Shown here: positions 16,363-25,499 of the stretch, piece by piece | Layout: each line of letters opens with the position of its first letter | Position numbering within the stretch: position 1 is the first letter of the stretch | NCBI RefSeq assembly: GCF_001902145.1 | Contig: NZ_MRST01000026.1 | Location: 460,095 to 524,094 of the forward strand | Source of the DNA: Pseudomonas fluorescens | GTDB taxonomy: Bacteria > Pseudomonadota > Gammaproteobacteria > Pseudomonadales > Pseudomonadaceae | Length of the DNA stretch: 64,000 nucleotides | Reading direction: 5' to 3' | The notes under the pieces: generated by a model | What the model was told of the DNA's origin: nothing | Database searches by the model: none | Seen by the model: only the letters and a program-made list of their open reading frames with translations | Translations under genes and position numbers: made by a program

Positions 16363-19340
16363 TACGGCAGCGTCGACAGTGGCACGCGGTACAACGCATC
16401 GCCCGGTTCGGCATCGCCGAAACGGACCCAGTTGGCCACGTCGTTATGGAAGGTTTCATACAGGCGGATTTTCGAATCCAGCTCGTCGATAAAATCTTCC
16501 TGCTCGGCCACGCTCAATGACAACCACAGGTCCTGGGTCATGTTCAGCGACTTGCTGCGGTACGGCAGGCCCTCCAGGTATTCACCGAGCAGGCCGCCGT
16601 CAGCCAGGTTGCCGCCCTTGCGCAGGGCCTGTGGGTCGCGGCTCATATAGGCCGAGGCGCTGGCGATTTCCTGGAAGAAATCCTTGGGCGAGCTTTGGGT
16701 CTTGCGCGCCGCATCCACGATCAACTTCAGCGATTGTTGCAGGTCGTTGAGTTGCAGCTTGGTCAGCATCACGCACACCTGGAACGCTGGCAGCGCCGGG
16801 TTGGTCAGGTCACGGTCCGCCGTCCAGGCGCTGACCAATTGCGGTGCCTGGCTCGCGGTTTTGTGCCCGAGAAAGTCCATGTGCATGGCATAGCCGACGG
16901 CGGCGGACTTATCCGCCAGACTCGGCGCGGCACTGAGCAACGGCACTGGCTGCGGCGTATTGCTGCGCACCTGATGCACCAGGTTGGCGAATACCGTGCC
17001 GATCTCATCGACGCGCTCACCCAGCTTGCGCACATCGCCCCCTGGCACTGGCGTATACAGGTCGCCGATCTGCGGGTTGGCGTCGGCGGTGAGGACGCGA
17101 TATTGGCTCTCGGCGCCGGCATGGGTTTTCTTGCCAGCGTCGGTGCGCAGGTGCAGCGCGTAGATCTTGATCTGCTTGCCCAGCGCCGCCTGGCGCACTT
17201 CGGCTTCGTTCATCTGGGTGGCGGCGAACGGGTCGTTCTTGCGCAGCGCACCGGCATCGGAAACCAGCAGGATGATGCGCCCGCCATAGCCGGACCAATC
17301 CATGCCGTCCACCGCCTGCATCACCCCGGCAAACGCATCTTCGTTGAACGAGTGGCTGGACACCGTCGACGCTTTGACCTGGCGCGCCATGTCCAGAAAA
17401 CGCTGCGGGTCGCGGCCCTGGTCGAGGCTGATCAGGGTCTTGGCAACATACTCAAGGCCCGGGGTTTTCTGGATGCTGCTGCGAAAGCCGACCATGCCGA
17501 AGCTGACGCTGTCCAACTCGCCACGCTCGGCAATGCGGGTTTGCAGCTCATGCACCACGTCGCGGATCTGGTCGATGTAGGGCTGCATCGACACGGTGGT
17601 GTCCACCACCAGCACCACCGCCGTGCGGAACGCGTCGGCATTCGCGCTGAGCGTCGGGCTGGCCGGTCTGGCAGCGGCGCGGCTGCCTGGGTCGATGGAG
17701 GCCACGTTGAGCAACTGCACCGGCTGGCCGTTGTCATCGAAGCTCTCTTTGGAATCGAAGATCGGCAACAGGTAGAACTGGTTCTGCGGCACCGCGCTGG
17801 CGGCCGGTTCCAGGGCCAGGACTTGCTGGTTGTCTTCACGGTTGTTCTGCGCCTTGGCCAAGGCGCTTTTCGCTGCGGCAGGGTCGGCCAGCAGTTTTTC
17901 CACCTCTGCGGGCTGGCGCAGGAACATCACGGGCGCACGCCCCGAGCGCTCGGTGAACTTGAGCACCAGGCTTTGCTTCCAGTCGCTGACCTGGGAGGCT
18001 GGCAGCCAACCGTCGCTGCGACCATCGGTAGCGGCGCCGACGCGCACCCAGGGGCTGCCGTCCATTTCCTTGCGCTGATACACGTAGAGCACGGAAAACG
18101 CCGGCAGCGCTTTACCCGGCGGGCTCCCAGCGTCCGCTGAAAGCTGGGCGCCGGGTTTGCTGAGTACGCGCTGGAACAAGGTTTTCTTGCCTGCCATCAG
18201 CAACGGGCGCTGACCGCCATCCACTTCAGCGACAGCCACGGGCGGCGTCACCTTGGGCACCACGGCGGCTGGCGGCTTGGCCGGTTCATCGCCGCCGCTC
18301 AACCACCAGTAGCTGGCGCCACCAATGGCCAACGCGACGGCGACCGCCACGGCGGCCAAGGCCAATACTGGCCCTCGGCGCTGCTCGGACGGGGCGTTGT
18401 GCTGCGTCGGTGTGACCACCGGCTGACGCACTATTGGCTGCGGCTGCGGTTTATCCGTCGGGATATCGATGGTGACAGGCGTGATGCCCGCCAGATCAAC
18501 GCTCAATGGAATCGGCAGCGGCCGTACCAGCGTGGCATCCGATTCATCAGCCGGCAGTTGATCCAGCGCCAACAACAGCGCTGCCGCATCCGGATAACGC
18601 TGCGCCGGGTCCTTGGCCAACAATTTGCGCAGCACACCCTGGTAGCGCCCGTGATGCACCGGCAATTCCGGCAAGGGTTCAGTCAAGTGCGCCAGAGCGG
18701 TGGAAAGCGCATCGGTGCCGTTGTAAGGCAGCTTGCCGACGAGGATTTCATACAGCACCACGCCCAGCGCGTAGAGGTCGGCGCGGCCATCGATCTCCTG
18801 GCCCCGTGCCTGCTCGGGGCTCATGTAGCTCGGCGTGCCCACGGCAAACCCGGCCTGGGTGAATTGGGTGCGATCATCCAGCGACTTGGCAATCCCGAAG
18901 TCCGACAGCACTGCCGTGCCATCGGCGCGAAACAGAATGTTCGCCGGCTTGACGTCGCGGTGCACCAGCCCTTGGGCATGGGCATAGCCCAGGGCCGAGG
19001 CAATCTGACGGATCAGCGTCACGCCCTGCTCCGGGGTCAGCCCAGCAGCAATGCGCTCCTTGAGCGTGCCGTTGGGCAGGTATTCCATGGCCATGTAATA
19101 CAGCTCACCGACGTTGCCGATGTCATGGATGGTCACCGTGTGCGGGTGTGACAAGCGCGCCAGAGTCTTGCCCTCGCGCAGGAAGCGTTCGCAGAAACTC
19201 GGGTCGGCCGCCAGCGCTGCCGCCATCACCTTCAGCGCCACCTTGCGCTCCAGCGAGCGCTGGGTCGCCAGGTACACGCTGGCCATGGCGCCTTCGCCAA
19301 TCTCGCCTTCGATGTCATAACCCGGGATGAGGATGTTCAT
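16362..19340 (-). CDS. ppkA: PpkA, membrane Ser/Thr kinase activating the T6SS
   Basis: 992 residues. N-terminal Hanks-type kinase: glycine loop GEGAMASVYLA (residues 15-25), catalytic lysine 37 (VALKVM), HRDVKPANI, DFGIAKS and the activation-segment end SYMSPEQ. A juxtamembrane Pro/Thr-rich part leads to one membrane helix (VLALAAVAVAVALAIGGASYWW, about 325-350). The periplasmic part holds an SH3-like stretch and a von Willebrand A domain (VVLVVDTTVSM, a DxTxS metal-binding motif). In P. aeruginosa PpkA dimerises after a periplasmic signal and phosphorylates Fha1. It overlaps pppA by four bases. Confidence 0.95.
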   Translation of the reverse strand: MNILIPGYDIEGEIGEGAMASVYLATQRSLERKVALKVMAAALAADPSFCERFLREGKTLARLSHPHTVTIHDIGNVGELYYMAMEYLPNGTLKERIAAGLTPEQGVTLIRQIASALGYAHAQGLVHRDVKPANILFRADGTAVLSDFGIAKSLDDRTQFTQAGFAVGTPSYMSPEQARGQEIDGRADLYALGVVLYEILVGKLPYNGTDALSTALAHLTEPLPELPVHHGRYQGVLRKLLAKDPAQRYPDAAALLLALDQLPADESDATLVRPLPIPLSVDLAGITPVTIDIPTDKPQPQPIVRQPVVTPTQHNAPSEQRRGPVLALAAVAVAVALAIGGASYWWLSGGDEPAKPPAAVVPKVTPPVAVAEVDGGQRPLLMAGKKTLFQRVLSKPGAQLSADAGSPPGKALPAFSVLYVYQRKEMDGSPWVRVGAATDGRSDGWLPASQVSDWKQSLVLKFTERSGRAPVMFLRQPAEVEKLLADPAAAKSALAKAQNNREDNQQVLALEPAASAVPQNQFYLLPIFDSKESFDDNGQPVQLLNVASIDPGSRAAARPASPTLSANADAFRTAVVLVVDTTVSMQPYIDQIRDVVHELQTRIAERGELDSVSFGMVGFRSSIQKTPGLEYVAKTLISLDQGRDPQRFLDMARQVKASTVSSHSFNEDAFAGVMQAVDGMDWSGYGGRIILLVSDAGALRKNDPFAATQMNEAEVRQAALGKQIKIYALHLRTDAGKKTHAGAESQYRVLTADANPQIGDLYTPVPGGDVRKLGERVDEIGTVFANLVHQVRSNTPQPVPLLSAAPSLADKSAAVGYAMHMDFLGHKTASQAPQLVSAWTADRDLTNPALPAFQVCVMLTKLQLNDLQQSLKLIVDAARKTQSSPKDFFQEIASASAYMSRDPQALRKGGNLADGGLLGEYLEGLPYRSKSLNMTQDLWLSLSVAEQEDFIDELDSKIRLYETFHNDVANWVRFGDAEPGDALYRVPLSTLP

Positions 19341-20056
19341 GACGAGACCTTCACGACGAGGGTGGTGATGTTGTCCGGTGCGCCGCGATTGAGCCCCAGG
19401 TGTACCAGGCTGCGCACGATTTCATCCGGTGCGTCATGGCTGAGTACGTCGCGGATTTCGTGGTCTTCGACGGTTTTGTTGAGGCCATCACTGCACAGCA
19501 AATAGCTGTCGCCGGGAGCGATCAACAGGTCCACCGAGGCGACGTCCAACTGGGCCTCAACGCCAATGGCGCGGGTGACGATATTGGAGCGCGGGTGGGT
19601 GCGGGCGTCGGCTTCGCTGAGCAAGCCGCTGTCTTGCAGGTCTTGCACGTAGCTGTGGTCGCGGGAAATGCTTTCCAGCACGCCGTCGCGCAAGCGGTAC
19701 AGGCGGCTGTCACCGGCCCACAGGCATACCCCGCGCAAGCCGCGCGCGGCAAACACCACCACGGTGCTGCCCATCATGGTCACGCCACGGTTGGCGGTTT
19801 CTTCGCGTACGGCCGCGTTGATGCGCAGCAGGTCATTGCGCAGCGCCGCCGAGTATTCGTCCAGGGAGCGGCCCAGCGGCACATGGCGCAGGCTGTCGAC
19901 GATCAAGCTGCTGACATAGTCCCCCGCCGCGTGCCCGCCCATACCATCGGCCACCACCCACAGACGGTTTTCCGGCAGATCCAGAAAGGCATCTTCGTTG
20001 ACTTGGCGAACCATGCCCACATGGCTTTTGCTCGCGGATTCGTACGTCACGCCCAT
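19337..20056 (-). CDS. pppA: PppA, PP2C-type phosphatase opposing PpkA
   Basis: 239 residues, a single PP2C domain. Motifs run in order: GMVRQVNEDAF, VADGMGGHAAGD, GSTVVV, GDSRLYRLRDG, SRDHSYV, LLCSDGLNKTV and GAPDNITTLVV, with all metal-binding aspartates retained. It dephosphorylates Fha1 (and PpkA) and so switches the T6SS off. It lies between ppkA (ATGA overlap) and tagF (stop directly adjacent). Confidence 0.96.
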   Translation of the reverse strand: MGVTYESASKSHVGMVRQVNEDAFLDLPENRLWVVADGMGGHAAGDYVSSLIVDSLRHVPLGRSLDEYSAALRNDLLRINAAVREETANRGVTMMGSTVVVFAARGLRGVCLWAGDSRLYRLRDGVLESISRDHSYVQDLQDSGLLSEADARTHPRSNIVTRAIGVEAQLDVASVDLLIAPGDSYLLCSDGLNKTVEDHEIRDVLSHDAPDEIVRSLVHLGLNRGAPDNITTLVVKVSS

Positions 20057-20710
20057 CTACACCACACCTTCTTGTCCGAGCAAAAACTGCGCAAAATCGC
20101 TGGCGGCAGGCAGGCCCTGGCACCGTAATAAACCGGGGGAGATACGCTGCGAACCTCGCCCCCACCACAGGCTTGCGCCCTCGCACGCCTGTTCGGCCAG
20201 TGCGGTCATACGCTGGTGCGGCACGGTGGCTGCCACCTTTTGCAGGCCGGCGAAACGGCTGTCCACCGCCCGCGGCTCGCTGGCCGGCACGCCCAACTCG
20301 TCGAGCCCGGCGTTGAAGCTTTCGAAGGTCGCGCCGCTGTCGAGGGTGCTGAGCAACAAGGTTTCAGCCTGCTCGAACCAGGCGTCCGAACCGCCCACCA
20401 GCGACGCCGGGTTGGTGTCGTGATCCAGCAAGGTCACCACCGCCAGCGGAAAGTACCGCCCGACCCGATCAATGCTCGGCATCACCACGCCCGCCGCCGC
20501 ATCCGGCCCGCACACGCCCGGCGCCAGCACAAAGCGCCACAACGGGCTGACCAGGTACGCATTCAGCCAGTCAGCGCCGAGGCTGTTCTGGCTGGCGAGC
20601 AAACCCGCTGCCAGCCAGCTGTCCCACGGGCCGATAAAACTCTGGGGCAAGGCGCGGCTGACAAAGTCCCCGCGGCTGGCCAACTTGCCGTAGAAACCCA
20701 GGGCCGTCAT
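20057..20710 (-). CDS. tagF: TagF, post-translational T6SS repressor
   Basis: 217 residues. Starts MTALGFYGKLASRGDFVSR, the typical opening of the TagF/DUF2094 family (GxYGKxPxxGDF), and contains the PSIDRVGRYFPL motif. In P. aeruginosa TagF represses the H1-T6SS independently of phosphorylation. The ATG at 20710 overlaps the tssM stop by four bases, and there is no further upstream start that would leave tssM undisturbed. Here TagF is separate from PppA, as in P. aeruginosa; in some species the two are fused. Confidence 0.93.
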   Translation of the reverse strand: MTALGFYGKLASRGDFVSRALPQSFIGPWDSWLAAGLLASQNSLGADWLNAYLVSPLWRFVLAPGVCGPDAAAGVVMPSIDRVGRYFPLAVVTLLDHDTNPASLVGGSDAWFEQAETLLLSTLDSGATFESFNAGLDELGVPASEPRAVDSRFAGLQKVAATVPHQRMTALAEQACEGASLWWGRGSQRISPGLLRCQGLPAASDFAQFLLGQEGVV

Positions 20711-23700
20711 AGCCGCTCCGGCAGGCTGAAGCCGCTGAGCACGCGGCTCTTGAACGGGTTGAACGCACTGTTGGCGCGCAACTCGTAGGCGATGCTCGCG
20801 CCATCGACCCGCAGGCGCAGGTTGAAACGGTCCGGCGAGTTGCCTGCCGTGAGGTCTGATTGCTCCAGCAGACGGAACCAGGCCCACGGGCCGTCCAGGG
20901 TGATACCGGAGCGACCACTGGCCGACGGCGGCATGATAGAAATACGCACCACGCCAATGCTGCCGGGGTTCGGCCATTGCATCGCTACCGGCCGGCTCGG
21001 GCCGTGGTCGTAGCTCAATTGCTGGCCGTCCAGGTCAAGCAGGAACTGGGTGATGGTGGGGTCCATCGACACCGGCTTGAGTTCGAAACGCACGATGGGT
21101 TGGGTGCCACCGGAGCGGAAGAACGCGTCTCGAATCGTCGCCGCACGCTGGAAGGTTTGCAGCACGCCAGGGGCGATCCCCAGCTTCTGCGCCGCCCCCG
21201 GTTGCCAGCGCCAGGTCTGTGCCGACGTGTCCACATAGGGCTGCAGGTATTTGCGGAAGTAGTTGTCCATCACCCCGCCCACACCGAAAAACTGGCCGAA
21301 GTCATCCAGGGTGGCGTCCCGCGCACTGCCCGGCGACATCGGGTAACGCCCGGCCAACGACTGGCGATACACGTTGACCACTTCACTGACCCACGCCGCG
21401 TTCAGCTGGTTACGCACCCCGCCCATCATGCTGTTGGTGGTGGAATTGACCACCGACTTGACCATGCCCTGCACCAGCGCCGGCTGGCGCTCGGCGTTCA
21501 GGCTGACCCGCGTGGCCGCAGCCGCCGCCTGGTTCTTGGCCTCGCCGAGCAAGGCATCGCCGCTGGCACCGACCATGGCGCTGACCTGCACATACAGCGC
21601 ATTCATGTCCGACAGCAGGCCGTCGATGGCCGCCGGTTCGCCTTCGTTTTTGCTGACGATGCTGTTGAGTTCGGCAAAGTGCGCGGTCACCGGATCATCC
21701 GCCGGTGCCGGGGCATTCGCCGTCGGTTGTGCCTCGCCCAGCAAACTGCCGAGGCGCTCCTTGAGCTTGTCCACGCCGCCTTCCACCGGCACGCCTTTGG
21801 CGGCCAGTTGGCGTTCTTCGGCTTGCAGGTCGGTTTCCCTGGCGACCGCCACCAACAGTTTTTTCAGCGGCGAGGTGGGACCGGAAATCACCCGCAGCAC
21901 ATCGGCGGCCTGTGCCACGCTGGTGATCGGCACAAAGTCGATGTCGGCGAGCAACGCGTCCCACTGGCGCTGGTAATCCTGGAAGTACAAACGGCGCACG
22001 TCGGCGGCCAGGCTCACCACGTTCTGCTGGTCGGCCTGTTCATGGCCCAGCACCCATTGCTCTTCGGCCAGGGTGCCGGTCTGGTTCAGGCTGCTGAGCA
22101 AAAACGCCTGGCGATAGCCCTTGGCGGTAAAGAAACCACTCAACGGCTCGCCCAACGGCTTACCGCTCTTGCGGCTGAACACCAGTGCGGCATCGCGACC
22201 GGCGGCTTCATTGAGACGAAAGTCCGGGATACCCTCGGGCAGTTTCTGGCGCTTGACGCGGTCATACACGCGCTGGGCTACCGGCAATCGCTGCAACTGC
22301 CGACGCAGATCGTCGATCAGCCGTGGGTCCAGGCGCGCGCTCGGCGGGTGGCGTTCGAACAGCGCTTGCAAGTGCCCGGCCAGGGCCTGACGCTGGTCGG
22401 CCGGCAGGTCACGGGGCAGGTTGCGGTCCCAGTCCAAGGCGATCCAGGCCTTGATGAAGTCCGGGTCGTAATGCTCGGTGTCGGCGAGCATCAGGTAAGC
22501 CTTGAGGCCCTCATAGAGAAAGTCCGAGTTGCCGCCGCCGTGCAGTTGCTCTTCGATACGCGTCACCAGGCGTGGCGCGAACACGGCGATCAAGAGTTTG
22601 CGGTACACGCTGGCGGACTCGGCTTCGAGCATATCGCCCTGGTACAGCCCCAGCCCTTCGGACCAGCTCGGCGAATCCCCCGCCAGGTTCTTCACCGCGT
22701 TGAGCAACGGCAGCACGGCAAGCACTTCCCGTTGTGCCGGGCTCAGGTTCTGTACGGTCTGGCCCAGGGGCGCGACCTTCTGATCGACCTGGGCGATATA
22801 CGCCTGGTTGGCGCGATAGCTCACCCACCACAGGCTGCTGACCACCACCACCAGCGCAACGGTTGCCGCCAGTACGCCACGGGCGATCCACTTGCGGCGC
22901 CGTTCGACTTTCGGGTTCACCCCCACCAGGCCGCGCTCGGCAAAGGCCACGGCGGTGAAGAGTTTTTCGATGAAGTAACTGCGCCCGGTGCCGCTCTGGC
23001 GCGCCAGGTGCTGGCGGTCCAGGTTCATGCTCTGGGCCATGGCACCGATCAGGCGGTCAATCGGGCTGCCTTCCTGGGTGCCGCTGGTGAAGTACACGCC
23101 ACGCAGCAACACGCGCTCTTCAAAAGCGTTGGGTTTGAACACGCCTTCGAGGAAGCTTTGCAGGCAATCTTTCAGCGCGCCGAACTGCTGCGGGAAGCCG
23201 TAGATCAGGTCGCGTCGTGCCGGGTCGCGTTCCTGCTGCAAGCGCTCGACCAGGCGTTCGTTGAGACGCTGCTCCAAGCCCGCGAACTCGCTTTGCAGGT
23301 GCGCCAGCGGGCTGTCGCTGTTTTTGCCGTCGTCCAGGGCAAAGGTCATGCCCCACACCTGGGCGCGCTCTTCCTTGCTCAGGTTGTCGAAGAACTCCAT
23401 GAAGCCCGGCACCAGGTCGAGCTTGGTGAGCATCAGGTAGATGGGGAAACGCACGCCCAACTGCGTATACAACTCCTGGATGCGCAGGCGAATCGCGGCG
23501 GCATGGGCTGCGCGCTCGGCGTCGGTGCCCAGCAGCAGATCCGAGAGGCTGATGGCGATAAACGCCCCGTCGATCGGCCGGCGCGAACGCTGCTTTTTCA
23601 GCAAGTCGAGAAAGCCCAGCCAGGCGGCTTTGTCCACCGTGGAGTTGCTGTCCTGGGTGGTATAGCGGCCAGCGGTGTCGAGCAATACGGCCTGGTCGGT

Positions 23701-24207
23701 AAACCACCAGTCGCAGTTGCGAGTGCCCCCGACGCCCCGCACCGCACCGGCGCCCAATTGCGCGGCCAACGGGAAATGCAGCCCGGAATTGACCAGCGCG
23801 GTAGTCTTGCCCGAGCCCGGCGGGCCGATGATCACGTACCACGGCAACTCGTAGAGGTTGCGGCGCTCATCGCCGCCCAGCTTGGCCTTTTTCAGCAGTG
23901 CCAGGGCTTCGTCCATGCGCTGGCGCAGCGTGGACAGCTCTTCGGCGGTCGCAACGCTGTTGGGGTCGACCGGGGTTTCTGCGGCCAGGCTGCGCATCAC
24001 TTCGGCGGCCTGGCGACGGGCCTGGATAATGCGGAACACGCGGTAGGCCACCCACAGCGCAAACACCAGCACGATCAGCGCCCAACGGCGCCCTTCGGGC
24101 ACCAGCAAGTCCAGCAGCGGGCCAACAAACCAGATGATCAGGCTCAGGGCAATCAGGCCCAGCACGGGGATCACCCAGCGAATCATGAAACTGAAAAACG
24201 CCTTCAC
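20707..24207 (-). CDS. tssM: TssM (IcmF), inner-membrane scaffold of the T6SS
   Basis: 1166 residues. Two N-terminal membrane helices (WVIPVLGLIALSLIIWFVGP; WALIVLVFALWVAYRV), a cytoplasmic GTPase-like domain with an intact Walker A (GPPGSGKTTALVNSG, about residue 130), a third helix (VLAATVALVVVVSSLWWVSY, about 450) and a large periplasmic domain ending in the IcmF C-terminal beta domain (WAWFRLLEQSDL). TssM joins TssL in the inner membrane to lipoprotein TssJ at the outer membrane. It overlaps tssL upstream and tagF downstream by four bases each. Confidence 0.97.
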   Translation of the reverse strand: MKAFFSFMIRWVIPVLGLIALSLIIWFVGPLLDLLVPEGRRWALIVLVFALWVAYRVFRIIQARRQAAEVMRSLAAETPVDPNSVATAEELSTLRQRMDEALALLKKAKLGGDERRNLYELPWYVIIGPPGSGKTTALVNSGLHFPLAAQLGAGAVRGVGGTRNCDWWFTDQAVLLDTAGRYTTQDSNSTVDKAAWLGFLDLLKKQRSRRPIDGAFIAISLSDLLLGTDAERAAHAAAIRLRIQELYTQLGVRFPIYLMLTKLDLVPGFMEFFDNLSKEERAQVWGMTFALDDGKNSDSPLAHLQSEFAGLEQRLNERLVERLQQERDPARRDLIYGFPQQFGALKDCLQSFLEGVFKPNAFEERVLLRGVYFTSGTQEGSPIDRLIGAMAQSMNLDRQHLARQSGTGRSYFIEKLFTAVAFAERGLVGVNPKVERRRKWIARGVLAATVALVVVVSSLWWVSYRANQAYIAQVDQKVAPLGQTVQNLSPAQREVLAVLPLLNAVKNLAGDSPSWSEGLGLYQGDMLEAESASVYRKLLIAVFAPRLVTRIEEQLHGGGNSDFLYEGLKAYLMLADTEHYDPDFIKAWIALDWDRNLPRDLPADQRQALAGHLQALFERHPPSARLDPRLIDDLRRQLQRLPVAQRVYDRVKRQKLPEGIPDFRLNEAAGRDAALVFSRKSGKPLGEPLSGFFTAKGYRQAFLLSSLNQTGTLAEEQWVLGHEQADQQNVVSLAADVRRLYFQDYQRQWDALLADIDFVPITSVAQAADVLRVISGPTSPLKKLLVAVARETDLQAEERQLAAKGVPVEGGVDKLKERLGSLLGEAQPTANAPAPADDPVTAHFAELNSIVSKNEGEPAAIDGLLSDMNALYVQVSAMVGASGDALLGEAKNQAAAAATRVSLNAERQPALVQGMVKSVVNSTTNSMMGGVRNQLNAAWVSEVVNVYRQSLAGRYPMSPGSARDATLDDFGQFFGVGGVMDNYFRKYLQPYVDTSAQTWRWQPGAAQKLGIAPGVLQTFQRAATIRDAFFRSGGTQPIVRFELKPVSMDPTITQFLLDLDGQQLSYDHGPSRPVAMQWPNPGSIGVVRISIMPPSASGRSGITLDGPWAWFRLLEQSDLTAGNSPDRFNLRLRVDGASIAYELRANSAFNPFKSRVLSGFSLPERL

Positions 24208-25499
24208 TCGACGCCCTCCGCCAATACGGTGATTTCAACCCGACGATTGCGGGCACGGCCTTCGGCAGTACTGTTGGTCGCCAACGGCTCGGTGTCGCTG
24301 CGGCCTTCGGCGCTGAAGCGATCACCCTGGCCGGTCTTGGCCGCGAGGATCTCCAGCACCGACTTGGCCCGGGCTTCGGACAACGCCCAGTTGGACGGGA
24401 AGCGCAACGTGGCAATCGGGCGGTTGTCGCTGTGCCCGGTGACACGCACCTGGCCCTTGACCTTGCGAATGGCGTCAGCGATGCGCAGCATCAGCGGCTG
24501 GTAGTCATCGACGATGCTGGAGCTGGCCGAGGCGAACAGCTCATCGCCACGAATGGTCACGACAGAGCGGTCAACCTTGTCTTCCACCGCCACGCGGCCG
24601 GCCTTGATGTCGTCGGCCAGGAAACCGGCCAGGCGCGGGCGCTCAATCACTTTGGGCTGCGCCACCGGACGGTCGATGGCCTGCACCGGGATCTCGCCCA
24701 GGGCATGAATATTCTTGAACACCGGCTCGGCGTCCGAGGCCAGCTTCATGCGCAGGCCGAACAGCAACGCCAACAGCAGCGCCAAGCCAATCGCCACGGC
24801 GATCCACGGCGGCATGAATTGCGCCAGGCGATCACGGGCCACGGTCACACCGCGCCAGTGCGGCGACAGCTCGCGCTCGTGTTCGCCACGGGCGCTGCGA
24901 ATCGTGCCGGCGGTGCGCTCGCGCAAGGCTTCCAACTGGCTGCGCCCGTCGGTCATCACCCGGTAACGCCCTTCAAAACCCAGGCACATGCACAGGTACA
25001 ACAGCTCCAACAGGTACAGGCGTTCCCGTGGGCTTTGCAGGCAGTGGTCAAGCAACTGGAAAACCTTTTCGCCACCCCAGGCTTCGTTGTGCACGGTGAT
25101 CAGCAGGCTCTGCTTACCCCAGTCACTGGTGCTGCCCCACGGCGTGCTCAGCACCGCTTCATCCAAGGCGGTGCACAGCGCATAACGGGCCAACAGCACT
25201 TCATTGCGTGCCACACCGGCGGCTTCGGCGCGTTCTTCGAACTGGCGCAGGTACGCCAGCAACTGCGCACGCAGGCTGGCCGGCGCGGGATGGGCGATGG
25301 TGTTGCGCAGCCGCGTCAACAACGCCAGCAACGGGCCGGCGGCACTTTCCAGCGGGTTGAGGCCCTGGCTCTTGCCGGTGAGGATCGGCGCAGCCGGCAT
25401 CGACAGCGGCGCAGGTTCGGCACGCGCGGGTGCAGGCTCTCGGCCACCCGGGCGCGGCATGAACTGGGTGCGGTCATCATCATTGGGATGCATCGCCAA
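24204..25499 (-). CDS. tssL: TssL (DotU) with C-terminal OmpA-like peptidoglycan-binding domain
   Basis: 431 residues. A Pro-rich N-terminus precedes the cytoplasmic DotU domain (LLALLTRLRNTIAHP ... ALDEAVLSTPWG ... ELLYLCMCLGFEGRYR), one membrane helix (WIAVAIGLALLLALLFGLRM, about 227-246) and a periplasmic OmpA/MotB domain (VRVTGHSDNRPI ... NWALSEARAKSV ... GRARNRRVEI). The OmpA module marks the 'specialised' TssL that anchors to the cell wall, as in H1-T6SS TssL1. It abuts tssK. Confidence 0.96.
   Translation of the reverse strand: MAMHPNDDDRTQFMPRPGGREPAPARAEPAPLSMPAAPILTGKSQGLNPLESAAGPLLALLTRLRNTIAHPAPASLRAQLLAYLRQFEERAEAAGVARNEVLLARYALCTALDEAVLSTPWGSTSDWGKQSLLITVHNEAWGGEKVFQLLDHCLQSPRERLYLLELLYLCMCLGFEGRYRVMTDGRSQLEALRERTAGTIRSARGEHERELSPHWRGVTVARDRLAQFMPPWIAVAIGLALLLALLFGLRMKLASDAEPVFKNIHALGEIPVQAIDRPVAQPKVIERPRLAGFLADDIKAGRVAVEDKVDRSVVTIRGDELFASASSSIVDDYQPLMLRIADAIRKVKGQVRVTGHSDNRPIATLRFPSNWALSEARAKSVLEILAAKTGQGDRFSAEGRSDTEPLATNSTAEGRARNRRVEITVLAEGVE

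Noticed and set aside
20860..24504. A 1214-codon open frame antisense to tssM and tssL
   Set aside because: It mirrors the codon structure of the real genes in GC-rich DNA: His/Gln/Arg-rich, no domain, no ribosome binding site. tssM and tssL have full family motifs.
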